The position numbers and the translations under genes were made by a program. A stretch of 64,000 bases of DNA from Amarobacter sp964507025 (GTDB lineage Bacteria; Chloroflexota; Dehalococcoidia; Tepidiformales; Tepidiformaceae): contig CAZDOK010000010.1 in assembly GCA_964507025.1 (NCBI GenBank), positions 1 to 64,000 on the forward strand, read 5' to 3'. Each line of letters begins with the position of its first letter. Within the stretch, counting starts at the first letter, position 1. Under the pieces are notes generated by a model. The model searched no databases, was not told the origin of the DNA, and saw only the letters and a list, made by a program, of their open reading frames with translations. Of the stretch, positions 56,729-64,000 are shown piece after piece.

Positions 56729-57586
56729 TCAGTGGACCGCGTCGCCCGTGCCTGCTCCGGCGAGGTCGGGCCGCCCGCTCCAGAGCCAGCCGTAGTTCGT
56801 CTTGCTCACGCCCATCAGCATCCCGAAGAGCGTCTGTGGGTGGATGAAGATGTTGGTGCCGTCGGGGCGTCCCTCGCCGGGGGCGTAGCGCAGGTTGGCC
56901 GCCTGTAGGCGCTGCTCCATCGCCGTCACGTCATCGGTTTCGACGTAGCACATGTAGAGCGAGTCGCCGCGCTTCTGCCAGAAGCGGTCCATCGCGCCGC
57001 CGCCCCACGTCTGAGTGATCTCGATGCGGTCGAGCCGGTGCGGCGGGTCGAACAGGGTGAGCGTGCCCTTGTAGCCGTACAGCTTGCTCTCGATCGGGCA
57101 GTACTTGCTCTCGTCGAGCCCGAAGATGTCGGTGTAGTACCGCGAGGCCGCTTCCCAGTAGCCAACGGGGTTGGTCACTTCGTACACGCAGCGGATGTGG
57201 CCCACGTACGCGCGAGGCTCATCCTGCACGATGACTGTGGGCATGCCGAACCTGGTTTCGCCCAGGTAGAGGTGGCCCTTCTCGTCGACTACCGGCACCC
57301 CCGCCGCCTCCAGGCGCCTCGCCATCGCGCCGAGGTCCGGCGTCGAAAAACCGGCTCCATAGAGTCCCTGCCCCCAGCGCTCGCGGAAGTCCTGCACCGG
57401 GCCAGGCCCCGCGGGCTCGATGAACTCGAAGAGCGAGCGGCCCGTCTGGACCGTTGTTCGATGAGCGTTGAGGAAGCGTGAGCCGTCCTCCCCGACCTGC
57501 TCGGCGCCAAAAATGGCGCTCCACCGTTCGACGGCGGCCTGGCGGTCCGGCACCACCAGTTGGATGCGGTCAACGTAGCTCAGCAT
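56729..57586 (-). CDS. VOC (glyoxalase-fold) protein, two-module
   Basis: A 285-aa protein with two vicinal-oxygen-chelate modules. The first is MLSYVDRIQLVVPDRQAAVERWSAIFG with SLFEFIEP, the second IRCVYEVTNPVGYWEAASRYYTDIFGLDE with NIFIHPQTLFGML. Metal ligands are probably the His/Glu set of these strands. The reaction is unknown; relatives include dioxygenases and glyoxalases. The RBS is GGAGG before ATG 57586. It faces the UbiA gene convergently. Confidence 0.8.
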   Translation of the reverse strand: MLSYVDRIQLVVPDRQAAVERWSAIFGAEQVGEDGSRFLNAHRTTVQTGRSLFEFIEPAGPGPVQDFRERWGQGLYGAGFSTPDLGAMARRLEAAGVPVVDEKGHLYLGETRFGMPTVIVQDEPRAYVGHIRCVYEVTNPVGYWEAASRYYTDIFGLDESKYCPIESKLYGYKGTLTLFDPPHRLDRIEITQTWGGGAMDRFWQKRGDSLYMCYVETDDVTAMEQRLQAANLRYAPGEGRPDGTNIFIHPQTLFGMLMGVSKTNYGWLWSGRPDLAGAGTGDAVH

Positions 57587-57726
57587 GGCATTCCTCCAGC
57601 CGCGTGCGCGGAGTGACAGTATGTGCCGAACGCCCGCGGCGGCGCACGCCCCCGAACGCTACCGGCTTTTTACACAACATCCGCAGACTGTGGCGGTTTG
57701 TATGCCCTGATCGGCCGTATGTTGCT

Positions 57727-57752
57727 GTGCAGGGGTGTCCGTCACGCTGCAC
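57727..57752 (+). other. Hairpin upstream of the duplicated-module gene
   Basis: GTGCAG and CTGCAC form a 6-bp stem in the leader, four bases before the GGAGG RBS of the gene at 57769. It may mask or position the RBS. Promoter elements upstream are not clear. Confidence 0.3.
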
Positions 57753-57768
57753 GCAGGAGGTGACCACC

Positions 57769-58497
57769 ATGATGATGCTGTTGCGGAAACATGCGGTGCT
57801 GTGGGCCGGAGCCGGAGTGCTCGGAATTGCCGGGGCGGCAACGTCGTTTGCGGCGACCGAATTCGGCTCGCCCTCGCCCGAGGAGCCACCACCCGCCCCG
57901 GCGGAAAACCAGGTCATGGAGCAGGAGGCCGCACCACAGGCCGAAGGCGAACCGCGGGACGAAAGCCAGGAGCAAGATCCTCCCGCCGAAGACCCGCGCG
58001 CCCAGACCGACGCAGTGCTCGGCGTGCCCGAGGATTCACCCGCCTGCGAAAACGTTGGCTGCGGCGAAGTCGAGAACGCAGGAGGCCTGACGCTCCACCT
58101 GCCACAACCCGCTGTTGACGGCATGAACAAGGCCGCCGAGAACCGGGACGCCGCGCGCAACAAGAGCCAGGAAGAGGCGACCGGGGAGACGGGCGGCGAT
58201 GAGGCCGTTACGGATGCGGACGAGGAGCCGACTGAGGATACCGTCCGGGGCGTCCCCGAAGACTCACCCGCCTGCGAGAACGTCGGCTGCGGTGAAGTGA
58301 CCAACGCGGGCGGTGTCACACTCCACCTGCCGCAGCCAGCGGTCGACGGGATCAATCGCGCACGCGACCACCGCGAAGCCGCCCAAGACAAGGGGCAGGG
58401 CGCGGATGCAAGTGACGAACCCGGCGCCACCTCCGCGGCGAAGCCGGGCGGGCGCCCCGACCATGCCGGGCCCCCGGATCGAGCGGGCAAGCGGTAG
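57769..58497 (+). CDS. Secreted acidic protein with two copies of a CENVGC module
   Basis: A 242-aa protein. A signal-like hydrophobic start (HAVLWAGAGVLGIAGAATSFA) is followed by a long acidic, Pro/Glu-rich region. Two near-identical ~45-residue units follow: GVPEDSPACENVGCGEVENAGG and GVPEDSPACENVGCGEVTNAGG, each continuing LTLHLPQPAVDG. Each has a Cys-x4-Cys pair. An acidic/Gly-rich tail ends the chain. I do not recognise the family. The RBS is GGAGG, eight bases before the ATG. It is followed by a strong terminator. Confidence 0.75.
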   Translation: MMMLLRKHAVLWAGAGVLGIAGAATSFAATEFGSPSPEEPPPAPAENQVMEQEAAPQAEGEPRDESQEQDPPAEDPRAQTDAVLGVPEDSPACENVGCGEVENAGGLTLHLPQPAVDGMNKAAENRDAARNKSQEEATGETGGDEAVTDADEEPTEDTVRGVPEDSPACENVGCGEVTNAGGVTLHLPQPAVDGINRARDHREAAQDKGQGADASDEPGATSAAKPGGRPDHAGPPDRAGKR

Positions 58498-58513
58498 CCT
58501 CATCCCGAGAGAC

Positions 58514-58547
58514 ACAGAAAGGCCCCGCTCACGCGGGGCCTTTCTGT
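58514..58547. terminator. Bidirectional terminator between the CENVGC gene and clpX
   Basis: ACAGAAAGGCCCCGC (58514-58528) and its reverse complement (58533-58547) form a perfect 15-bp stem with a TCAC loop. A/T runs inside the stem ends serve both strands. It sits between convergent genes. Confidence 0.92.
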
Positions 58548-58569
58548 CGGTTGTGACCGGAAAGCGGTG

Positions 58570-59886
58570 CTAGGCCGTTTCGCCGTGGAGTTCCTGGCTG
58601 ATCACCGGGATGTCGACTTCCTGGCCGCCGCGGGTCAGGAGCAAGGGACGGGTCTTGTTGAGCACGGAGTCGGCGTTCACGACGCATTTCTTCACGTCGC
58701 CGCGGCCGGGGATTTCGTACATCACGTCCATCAGCGTCTCTTCGAGCACGGTGCGGAGGCCGCGCGCGCCGGTCTTGTGCTTGATCGCCGACTCGGCGAT
58801 GGCGCGGAGGGCGTCGTCGGTGAACACGAGCTCGACACCGTCCATATGGAAGTAGCGCTGGTACTGCTTCACCAGCGCGTTCTTGGGCTCGGTCAGGATG
58901 CGAACGAGCGCGTCCTCATCGAGCGACTGCAGACCGACGACCATGGGCAGACGACCGACGAACTCAGGGATGAGTCCGAATTCGAGGAGGTCATCATGGG
59001 TGACGTGCGTCATCAGCTCGTCCTTGCGCCTGGTGCCGCGGAAACCGCGTTGCGCCTGGAAACCGAGCCGGACGTGGTCGCGCGTGAGGCGCTTCTCAAT
59101 GTGGTTCTCGAGGCCCTCGAAGGCGCCACCACAGATGAAGAGGATGTTCGCCGTATTGATCTGGAGGAAGTCCTGGTGCGGGTGCTTGCGGCCGCCCTGC
59201 GGGGGAACGTTGGCGACGCACCCTTCGATGATCTTCAACAGGGCCTGTTGCACGCCTTCACCGGAGACATCGCGGGTGATGCTGGGGTTGTCGCTTTTCC
59301 GGGCGATCTTGTCGATTTCGTCGATGTAGATAATGCCGCGTTCGGCCTTCTGGATATCGAAGTCAGCCGCCTGGATGAGGTGGAGGAGGATGTTCTCGAC
59401 ATCCTCGCCAACGTAACCTGCCTCGGTGAGCGCGGTCGCGTCGGCGATCGAGAAGGGCACATCGAGCATCTTCGCGAGGGTCTTGGCGAGATACGTCTTG
59501 CCGACACCCGTCGGTCCGACGAGGAGGATGTTCGATTTTTCGAGCTCGATATCCTGGTCCAGGCCAACGCCGATGCGCTTGTAGTGGTTGTACACGGCGA
59601 CGGAGAGGACCTTCTTGGCCTGCTCCTGGCCGACGACGTACTCCTGCAGGTGTTCGTAGATTGCCTTCGGCGGGGGGACATGCTGGCCGGGGCCGGCTGC
59701 CGCCTTGCCTGCCGGGGCAGCCGTCGCGGTACCACTTTCCTCGTCGATGATTTCACGGCAGAGATCGACACACTCGTCGCAGATATAGACCGCGCCGGGC
59801 CCTGCGATGAGCCTCCGGACCTGGTCCTGGTTCTTTCCGCAGAAGGAGCAGTGGTACTGGACGCGGTTGGTGCGGTTTGTTGCCAA
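58570..59886 (-). CDS. clpX: ATP-dependent Clp protease ATPase subunit ClpX
   Basis: The AAA+ unfoldase of ClpXP (438 aa). An N-terminal C4 zinc-binding domain (Cys13, 16, 36, 39) is followed by the AAA+ module. That holds Walker A GPTGVGKTYLA (124-134), Walker B IIYIDEIDKIA, the sensor 1 region and Arg finger in VEGALLKIIEG-type segments, and the IGF-like loop in FRGTRRKDEL. It is the last gene of the tig-clpP-clpX operon, separated by 23 bases from clpP. Confidence 0.98.
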   Translation of the reverse strand: MATNRTNRVQYHCSFCGKNQDQVRRLIAGPGAVYICDECVDLCREIIDEESGTATAAPAGKAAAGPGQHVPPPKAIYEHLQEYVVGQEQAKKVLSVAVYNHYKRIGVGLDQDIELEKSNILLVGPTGVGKTYLAKTLAKMLDVPFSIADATALTEAGYVGEDVENILLHLIQAADFDIQKAERGIIYIDEIDKIARKSDNPSITRDVSGEGVQQALLKIIEGCVANVPPQGGRKHPHQDFLQINTANILFICGGAFEGLENHIEKRLTRDHVRLGFQAQRGFRGTRRKDELMTHVTHDDLLEFGLIPEFVGRLPMVVGLQSLDEDALVRILTEPKNALVKQYQRYFHMDGVELVFTDDALRAIAESAIKHKTGARGLRTVLEETLMDVMYEIPGRGDVKKCVVNADSVLNKTRPLLLTRGGQEVDIPVISQELHGETA

Positions 59887-59909
59887 GGCGATGGTCCCCC
59901 TCTGCCTGA

Positions 59910-60539
59910 CTATCGAGTCTCGGCGGGCCGCGCAAGCAGCTCGTCGACGAACCCGTACTCCTTCGCGCCCTGCGCGTCGAGGTAGAAGTCGCGGTCGAAA
60001 TCCCGCGTCACCCGCTCGACGGGCTGGCCCGTGTGGCGGGCGATGATGTTACGGATGATCTCGTTGTTGCGAAGGATCTCCTTCGCCGCAATTTCAATAT
60101 CGGTCGCCTGACCACGTGCACCACCTAGTGCCTGGTGCATGTGCACGGTGGCGTTGGGGAGGGCGAAGCGCTTGCCCTTGGCCCCCGCGCAAAGGAGCAC
60201 CGTGGCCATCGAAGCGGTCTGCCCAACCGCGATCGTCGAGACATCGGGTTCGATGAGCTGCATCGTGTCGTAGATGGCCAGTCCAGCGGTGATGACGCCG
60301 CCGGGCGAGTGGATGTACATGCTGATGTCGCGTTCCGGGTCCTCGCGCTGAAGGTAGAGGAGCTGGGCGACGATGAGGTTGGCGATCTGGTCGTTGATCG
60401 GCGTGCCGAGGAAGACGATCCGCTCCTTGAGCAGGAGCGAGAAGATGTCGAAGGCGCGCTCCGATCGCGGGCCGGACTCGATGACGGTGGGGATCACGTC
60501 GTAAACAAGCGGGTGGATGCGCGCGGGCTGGTCAGTCAT
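59910..60539 (-). CDS. clpP: ATP-dependent Clp protease proteolytic subunit ClpP
   Basis: A 209-aa serine protease. The catalytic triad is Ser110 in GQTASMA, His135 in TVHMHQALGG and an Asp in the DRDFYLDAQ region near 184. SPGGVITAGLAIYDTMQ is the handle region. It overlaps trigger factor by four bases (ATGA) and is cotranscribed with clpX. ClpP with an adjacent ClpX is the standard genomic unit. Confidence 0.98.
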   Translation of the reverse strand: MTDQPARIHPLVYDVIPTVIESGPRSERAFDIFSLLLKERIVFLGTPINDQIANLIVAQLLYLQREDPERDISMYIHSPGGVITAGLAIYDTMQLIEPDVSTIAVGQTASMATVLLCAGAKGKRFALPNATVHMHQALGGARGQATDIEIAAKEILRNNEIIRNIIARHTGQPVERVTRDFDRDFYLDAQGAKEYGFVDELLARPAETR

Positions 60540-61834
60540 GCCTGTTCCTCCTGCAGTTCGCCTCTGGCGATCGCCGCGAGACAGTCGAGCGTCTTTCGCG
60601 AGAGGAGGTTTCGGCGAATCGTCGAAACCCCCTCTTCGGTGGCGAACATCTGGCGGAACCGCGCAGCGTCATCTCCCATGGGAGCCACGAGCGTGTCCAG
60701 TTCCTCTTCTATCTCTTCGGCCGAAACGCCCAAACCTTCAGCCTCGGCGAGCTCGCTCAGGACGAGTGAGCGGCGCAGGCGCATGTCGGCCGCCTCTCGC
60801 CACGTCTCCCGGAACTCCCCCTCGGACTTGCCGATCGATTGCAGGTAGAGCTGGTACTGCTGCTGGTTGCTGTTGCCCATCGCCTCGCGGATGAGGTGGT
60901 CGATCTCGTGCTCCACCAGGACGCGCGGGTACTCGAGCGTCGCGCCTTCAACCAGCTGGTCGACGGCGGCGTTGCGGAACTTTTGCTCGGACTGGTTTTC
61001 GAGGGAAGCCTTGATGTCGGATTCAATTCGCGAGCGGAGCGCCGCAAGATCGGGGAACTCGTCGGCATTCACCATGTTGGCAAACTCGTCGTCTGCCTCG
61101 GGAAGCTGCTCTTCCTTCACCTCATGGATGTTCAGGGTGAAGGTGACTTTCTTGCCCTGGAGCTGCTCGATGTGGAAGTCGGCGGGGATCTCGATGTCGA
61201 GTGCCTTCTCTTCGCCCTTCGTCATGCCGAGGAACGCCTCGGAAAGCCCGGGGACGAAGAGGATCCGGCCTTCGCGGAGGGGAAACTCGGCATTCTCGTC
61301 ATCGAGAAACTGGTTGCCGTCCTCTTCGGAGGCCTTCACATCGGCGATGATCACGTCGTCCCACTGGATGGGCCGGTCGACCGGGACCTGGGTGGCATGG
61401 CGGCGCCGCAGGAGCAGGATCTGCTCTTCGACCATCTCGTCAGTCACGTCCACTGCTTCGGGTTCCACTCGAATGGAGCGATAGTCGTTGAGCTGCACGG
61501 ACGGGCGGATGGGCACGGTGGCGGTGAACTTCACTGGCTCGAGCTGGTCGATCTGAAGGTCGGGCTGGCCGATGGCGTCGACGTTCTCGGTTTCGATGGC
61601 CTCGTTGTAGGCCGCGGGCACGAGCTTATCGAGGGCTTCGCGGATAAGGCCCTCTCGGCCAACGGCGCGCTCCACGATGGGGCGCGGGGCCTTCCCAGGG
61701 CGGAACCCGGGAAAGCGGTTTCGCTGGGCGATGCGCTTGTACGCGGAATCGAGCGACCTCTCAAGGCGCTCTTCGTCGATTTCGATTTGAAGCTGAACGC
61801 GGCTCTCGGGGAGCCGTTCGAGGGTTACCTTCAC
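60536..61834 (-). CDS. tig: Trigger factor
   Basis: A 432-aa ribosome-associated chaperone. The ribosome-binding tail has FPGFRPGKAPRPIVERA, the signature loop. The FKBP-like PPIase domain (~150-240) contains VIADVKASEEDGN and a helical C-terminal domain follows. The start is GTG at 61834. A TATACT -10 lies upstream (~61858-61863), with an AAGGAGG 13 bases before the GTG. A four-codon ORF sits between RBS and start. It heads the clpPX operon. Confidence 0.96.
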   Translation of the reverse strand: MKVTLERLPESRVQLQIEIDEERLERSLDSAYKRIAQRNRFPGFRPGKAPRPIVERAVGREGLIREALDKLVPAAYNEAIETENVDAIGQPDLQIDQLEPVKFTATVPIRPSVQLNDYRSIRVEPEAVDVTDEMVEEQILLLRRRHATQVPVDRPIQWDDVIIADVKASEEDGNQFLDDENAEFPLREGRILFVPGLSEAFLGMTKGEEKALDIEIPADFHIEQLQGKKVTFTLNIHEVKEEQLPEADDEFANMVNADEFPDLAALRSRIESDIKASLENQSEQKFRNAAVDQLVEGATLEYPRVLVEHEIDHLIREAMGNSNQQQYQLYLQSIGKSEGEFRETWREAADMRLRRSLVLSELAEAEGLGVSAEEIEEELDTLVAPMGDDAARFRQMFATEEGVSTIRRNLLSRKTLDCLAAIARGELQEEQA

Positions 61835-61857
61835 AGGGCGATCACTGCCTCCTTTCC

Positions 61858-61863
61858 GAGTAT
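61858..61863 (-). promoter_or_regulatory. -10 box of the tig-clpP-clpX promoter
   Basis: TATACT on the minus strand, about 25 bases before the tig GTG, is the only good -10 in the 85-bp gap after the ABC transporter. No clear -35 accompanies it. Confidence 0.45.
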
Positions 61864-61919
61864 ATCAGACCGGATCCGGGGTGCCGGGAGCGGTTGTGTG
61901 AGCTGCATGACGCCCGGCG

Positions 61920-62897
61920 TTAGCGCAGCCCGTGTGCACGCGGCGAAAGCAGGTCGACCAGTGCATCGCCGAGCAGGTTCCACGCAAAGAAGAACAGCGC
62001 CACGGGGATGGCCGGAGCCAGCAGGAGGTGGGGAAAGCGCTCAAGCGTTTGCGGCCCTGCTCCGTCGGCGATCAGGCTCCCGAAGCTCGCTGTCGGCGGG
62101 TCGATGCCAAGGCCAAGGAAGCTGAGCGTGACTTCGGCCCCTGCCGTGCCCGCCATCCCCGCGGAGACGCCGACGATGAAGAGCGGCATCACTCCTGGCA
62201 GGACGTGCCGCGTGATTACGCGCCAGGTGGAGGCGCCCATGGCCTCGGCGGCGGCGACGTAGGTCTCCTCGCGGATGGCCAGCGCCTGGCTGCGCACGAT
62301 GCGCGTGCTGCCAATCCATGCGAAGGGAACCGTCGCAAAGACGATGATGCCGAACTTGGTGACGGTGCGGGCGTCGTCGCCGAGCCAGGTGTGATCCTCG
62401 AGCCAGAATGAGACATCGTTGATGCGCGTTCGAAATGCTGCCGTTATGGCAAGCATGAGGAGAAGCGTGGGCAAGCCGCCCATGACTTCGCCGACCCGCA
62501 TGATGAGGGAATCGACCCACCCGCCGCGGTAGCCGGCGAGCAACCCGAGGCCGAGCCCCAGGAAGAGACTCCCGCTGATCAGTACCACCACGGTGAACGC
62601 CACCGTGGTGCGAGTCGCATAGACAACGCGGCTGGCGATATCCCGGCCGAGGCGGTCAGTCCCGAGCCAGTGCTCAGAGGAAGGGCCCTGCAGGCGTGCT
62701 TCTGCGGTCAGGCTCTGGGTGTACGGGTCTTTCGGTGCAACCCACGGCGCGAAGATGCCGCAGAGATAGAAGAGCGTGAGATAGGCGATCGCCAGCATCG
62801 CGATTTTCTTGCGCAAGAGCGTTTTCAGCACGCGCCGCCGCGGCGAGGGCGAGAGGCTCTCGCTGATGACTGGCTCCTGCGCCACTGCCACGCTCAC
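61920..62897 (-). CDS. Oligopeptide/dipeptide ABC transporter permease, DppC type
   Basis: A 325-aa inner-membrane permease with six helices and a long N-terminal cytoplasmic tail. The EAA loop EETYVAAAEAMGASTWRVITRHVLPGVMPL contacts the ATPase. HWLGTDRLGRDIASRVVYATRTT is the conserved DppC block. The GTG start lies five bases after the partner permease. The substrate (peptide, nickel, glycan or other) cannot be told from this subunit. Confidence 0.93.
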   Translation of the reverse strand: MSVAVAQEPVISESLSPSPRRRVLKTLLRKKIAMLAIAYLTLFYLCGIFAPWVAPKDPYTQSLTAEARLQGPSSEHWLGTDRLGRDIASRVVYATRTTVAFTVVVLISGSLFLGLGLGLLAGYRGGWVDSLIMRVGEVMGGLPTLLLMLAITAAFRTRINDVSFWLEDHTWLGDDARTVTKFGIIVFATVPFAWIGSTRIVRSQALAIREETYVAAAEAMGASTWRVITRHVLPGVMPLFIVGVSAGMAGTAGAEVTLSFLGLGIDPPTASFGSLIADGAGPQTLERFPHLLLAPAIPVALFFFAWNLLGDALVDLLSPRAHGLR

Positions 62898-62901
62898 CTG
62901 C

Positions 62902-63852
62902 TCATCCTCGCGCCGCCCCGAGCCTGACTCGGGGGTCGATGACCGCGTACAGCAGGTCGATCAGGATGTTGGCGATCACAAAGAGGAACGAACCAAACAG
63001 GACAAGCGCCAGGATCACGTCGAAGTCGGGAGCCAACACGGCATCGAAGCCCTCCCGCCCGATACCCGGGATGCCGAAGAGCTGTTCGACGATGAGCGAA
63101 CCGCCGGCCACTCCCGGGAGGGAGAGTCCGATGACGGTGATCAGGGGGAGGAGCGCGTTCCGGGCGACATGCGTGAGGATCACCGTCCGCTCCTTCAGTC
63201 CCTTCGCCCGGGCGGTACGGACGTAGTCTTCCTGGAGCACGCCCAGCACCGAGGCGCGCACAAACCGGGCGACTCCCGCCGTGCCCGGGAGCGAGAGGAC
63301 GATGATGGGGAGGATAATGTTGGGACTGGCGAAGCCGCGCCACCCCAGCCCTACGAGGTCGAGCTTGAGCGCAAATAGCCACATCAGCGCCGGGGCAGCA
63401 ACGAACACGGGGATCGCGTCGATTGCCAGCCAGAAGGAGATGGTCAGCGGGTCGAGGAAGGTGCCGCGCGCCACGGCCGCGTAGATCCCGGCCATGATGC
63501 CGAGGGTGAATGAGATGACAAGTGCGATGAGGCCAAGCCGCGTGGAGACCCAGATCTTGGGGATAATGACCTCGCTCACGGTGAACTGTTGATGGCGAGT
63601 TGAAACGCCGAGATCACCCTTCGCCAGGTTCTCCATGTACTTGATGTACTGGATGTGAATGGGCTCGTCGTAGCCGTACTTCTTGCGGAGGAGCGCGGCC
63701 TGCTCCTCCTGGAAGCGCTGCCCGAGGATGGCGTCGACCGGATCCCCAGGGGCGAGCCGGAGCATGTAGAACACAACAATCGAGATGACGAAGAGGACGA
63801 CGATACCCCAGGCCAGGCGACGAATCGTGTAGCCAAGCAGCCCGGGGGCCAT
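62902..63852 (-). CDS. Oligopeptide/dipeptide ABC transporter permease, DppB type
   Basis: A 316-aa permease with six helices. It has an opening helix WGIVVLFVISIVVFYMLRLAPGDPV, the conserved LGLIALVISFTLGIMAG, and the EAA loop EDYVRTARAKGLKERTVILTHVARNALLPL. It lies between the solute-binding protein and DppC-type permease, so the three form one transporter. The ATG at 63852 lies six bases after the binding-protein stop. Confidence 0.94.
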   Translation of the reverse strand: MAPGLLGYTIRRLAWGIVVLFVISIVVFYMLRLAPGDPVDAILGQRFQEEQAALLRKKYGYDEPIHIQYIKYMENLAKGDLGVSTRHQQFTVSEVIIPKIWVSTRLGLIALVISFTLGIMAGIYAAVARGTFLDPLTISFWLAIDAIPVFVAAPALMWLFALKLDLVGLGWRGFASPNIILPIIVLSLPGTAGVARFVRASVLGVLQEDYVRTARAKGLKERTVILTHVARNALLPLITVIGLSLPGVAGGSLIVEQLFGIPGIGREGFDAVLAPDFDVILALVLFGSFLFVIANILIDLLYAVIDPRVRLGAARG

Positions 63853-63858
63853 CGCCGC

Positions 63859-64000
63859 CTATTCTGCCTTGATTTCCACGTAGCGGAACTTCGGTACCGT
63901 CATCGAGACGTCGGGGTAGCCCACGACACATGGCTTCACGACGATGTGGTCGACGGGCCAGAACGTGGGAATCACGATGGCATCGTCGAGGATCTTCTGC
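63859..64000 (-). CDS. ABC transporter solute-binding protein, C-terminal end (partial)
   Basis: Only the last ~46 codons are in the window (QKILDDAIVIPTFWPVDHIV and on to the stop at 63859-63861). KILDDAIVIPTF is typical of the last strand of family-5 peptide-binding proteins (SBP_bac_5). The gene continues beyond base 64000. It precedes the DppB/DppC-type permeases. Confidence 0.8.
   Translation of the reverse strand, partial: QKILDDAIVIPTFWPVDHIVVKPCVVGYPDVSMTVPKFRYVEIKAE

Overview
The window is about 64 kb of high-GC bacterial chromosome. The start of a 16S rRNA gene, T/P-rich secreted proteins, a complex I-like NuoI/NuoG pair, an aroKB fusion and a chromosomal baseplate J-like protein together suggest a Chloroflexota member, possibly Dehalococcoidia/Tepidiformales. 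That placement is an inference from gene content; no database comparison was possible. Coding density is high, with many ATGA/GTGA/TGATG overlaps. A recurring promoter form has a -10 hexamer six or seven bases before the start codon, which implies leaderless mRNAs.

Layout. 1-360: 5' end of a 16S gene (minus strand) with its leader, boxA and a near-consensus promoter. 462-11792 (minus): one long overlapping operon, alaS, baseplate J-like protein, ruvX, mltG, aroE, a membrane-anchored hypothetical, aroC, aroKB and tgt. 12014-18442 (plus): glmU, a CNNM/CBS protein, dprA and topA. 18500-21700: an accessory island whose first promoter carries a C11 tract between -35 and -10; it drives a stand-alone LuxR-type HTH gene, an AT-richer secreted Cys/aromatic-rich protein and two membrane-anchored proteins, and a T/P-rich secreted protein follows. 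21750-29025: xerC/D, a VapBC pair, aroQ, an Xaa-Pro peptidase, efp, a beta-carbonic anhydrase, xseAB, a formyltransferase-like protein and a zinc-ribbon protein. 29046-30352: a second promoter with a C13 tract, driving a secreted metzincin-like protease and a lipoprotein.

30441-42640: an MFS exporter flanked by inverted repeats, a DinB protein, nuoI and nuoG, a His-rich membrane protein, small proteins, two tRNA-Glu genes, a frameshifted membrane gene, ccdA, a metallopeptidase-like lipoprotein and a P-loop kinase. 42685-49803: an alkyltransferase with an Ada-like four-Cys module at its C terminus, coupled to an ECF sigma factor; a MarR operon with a phosphatase, a methyltransferase and an S26 peptidase; then a MidA/NDUFAF7-like methyltransferase, a peroxiredoxin, a NifU-like scaffold and a CAP-domain secreted protein. 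49917-54403: a BNR-repeat protein, then recN, nadK and tlyA. 54418-55236: a REP-associated tyrosine transposase between two direct 176-bp copies of a REPIN-like repeat. 55299-58497: YbaK, UbiA, a VOC protein and a secreted protein with a duplicated two-Cys module. 58570-61834: tig, clpP and clpX. 61920-64000: an oligopeptide ABC transporter cut by the window edge.

The most unusual features are the two poly-C-spaced promoters. Both have TTGACA and a -10-like hexamer 19 bp away, so loss of two C residues would give 17-bp spacing. This resembles slipped-strand phase variation, and both drive AT-richer secreted proteins. Also notable are the inverted-order Ada-like protein next to an ECF sigma gene, the series of leaderless promoters, the heptamer repeats that supply -10-like hexamers, the RAYT/REPIN unit and the helix-hairpin-helix tail on NuoG.
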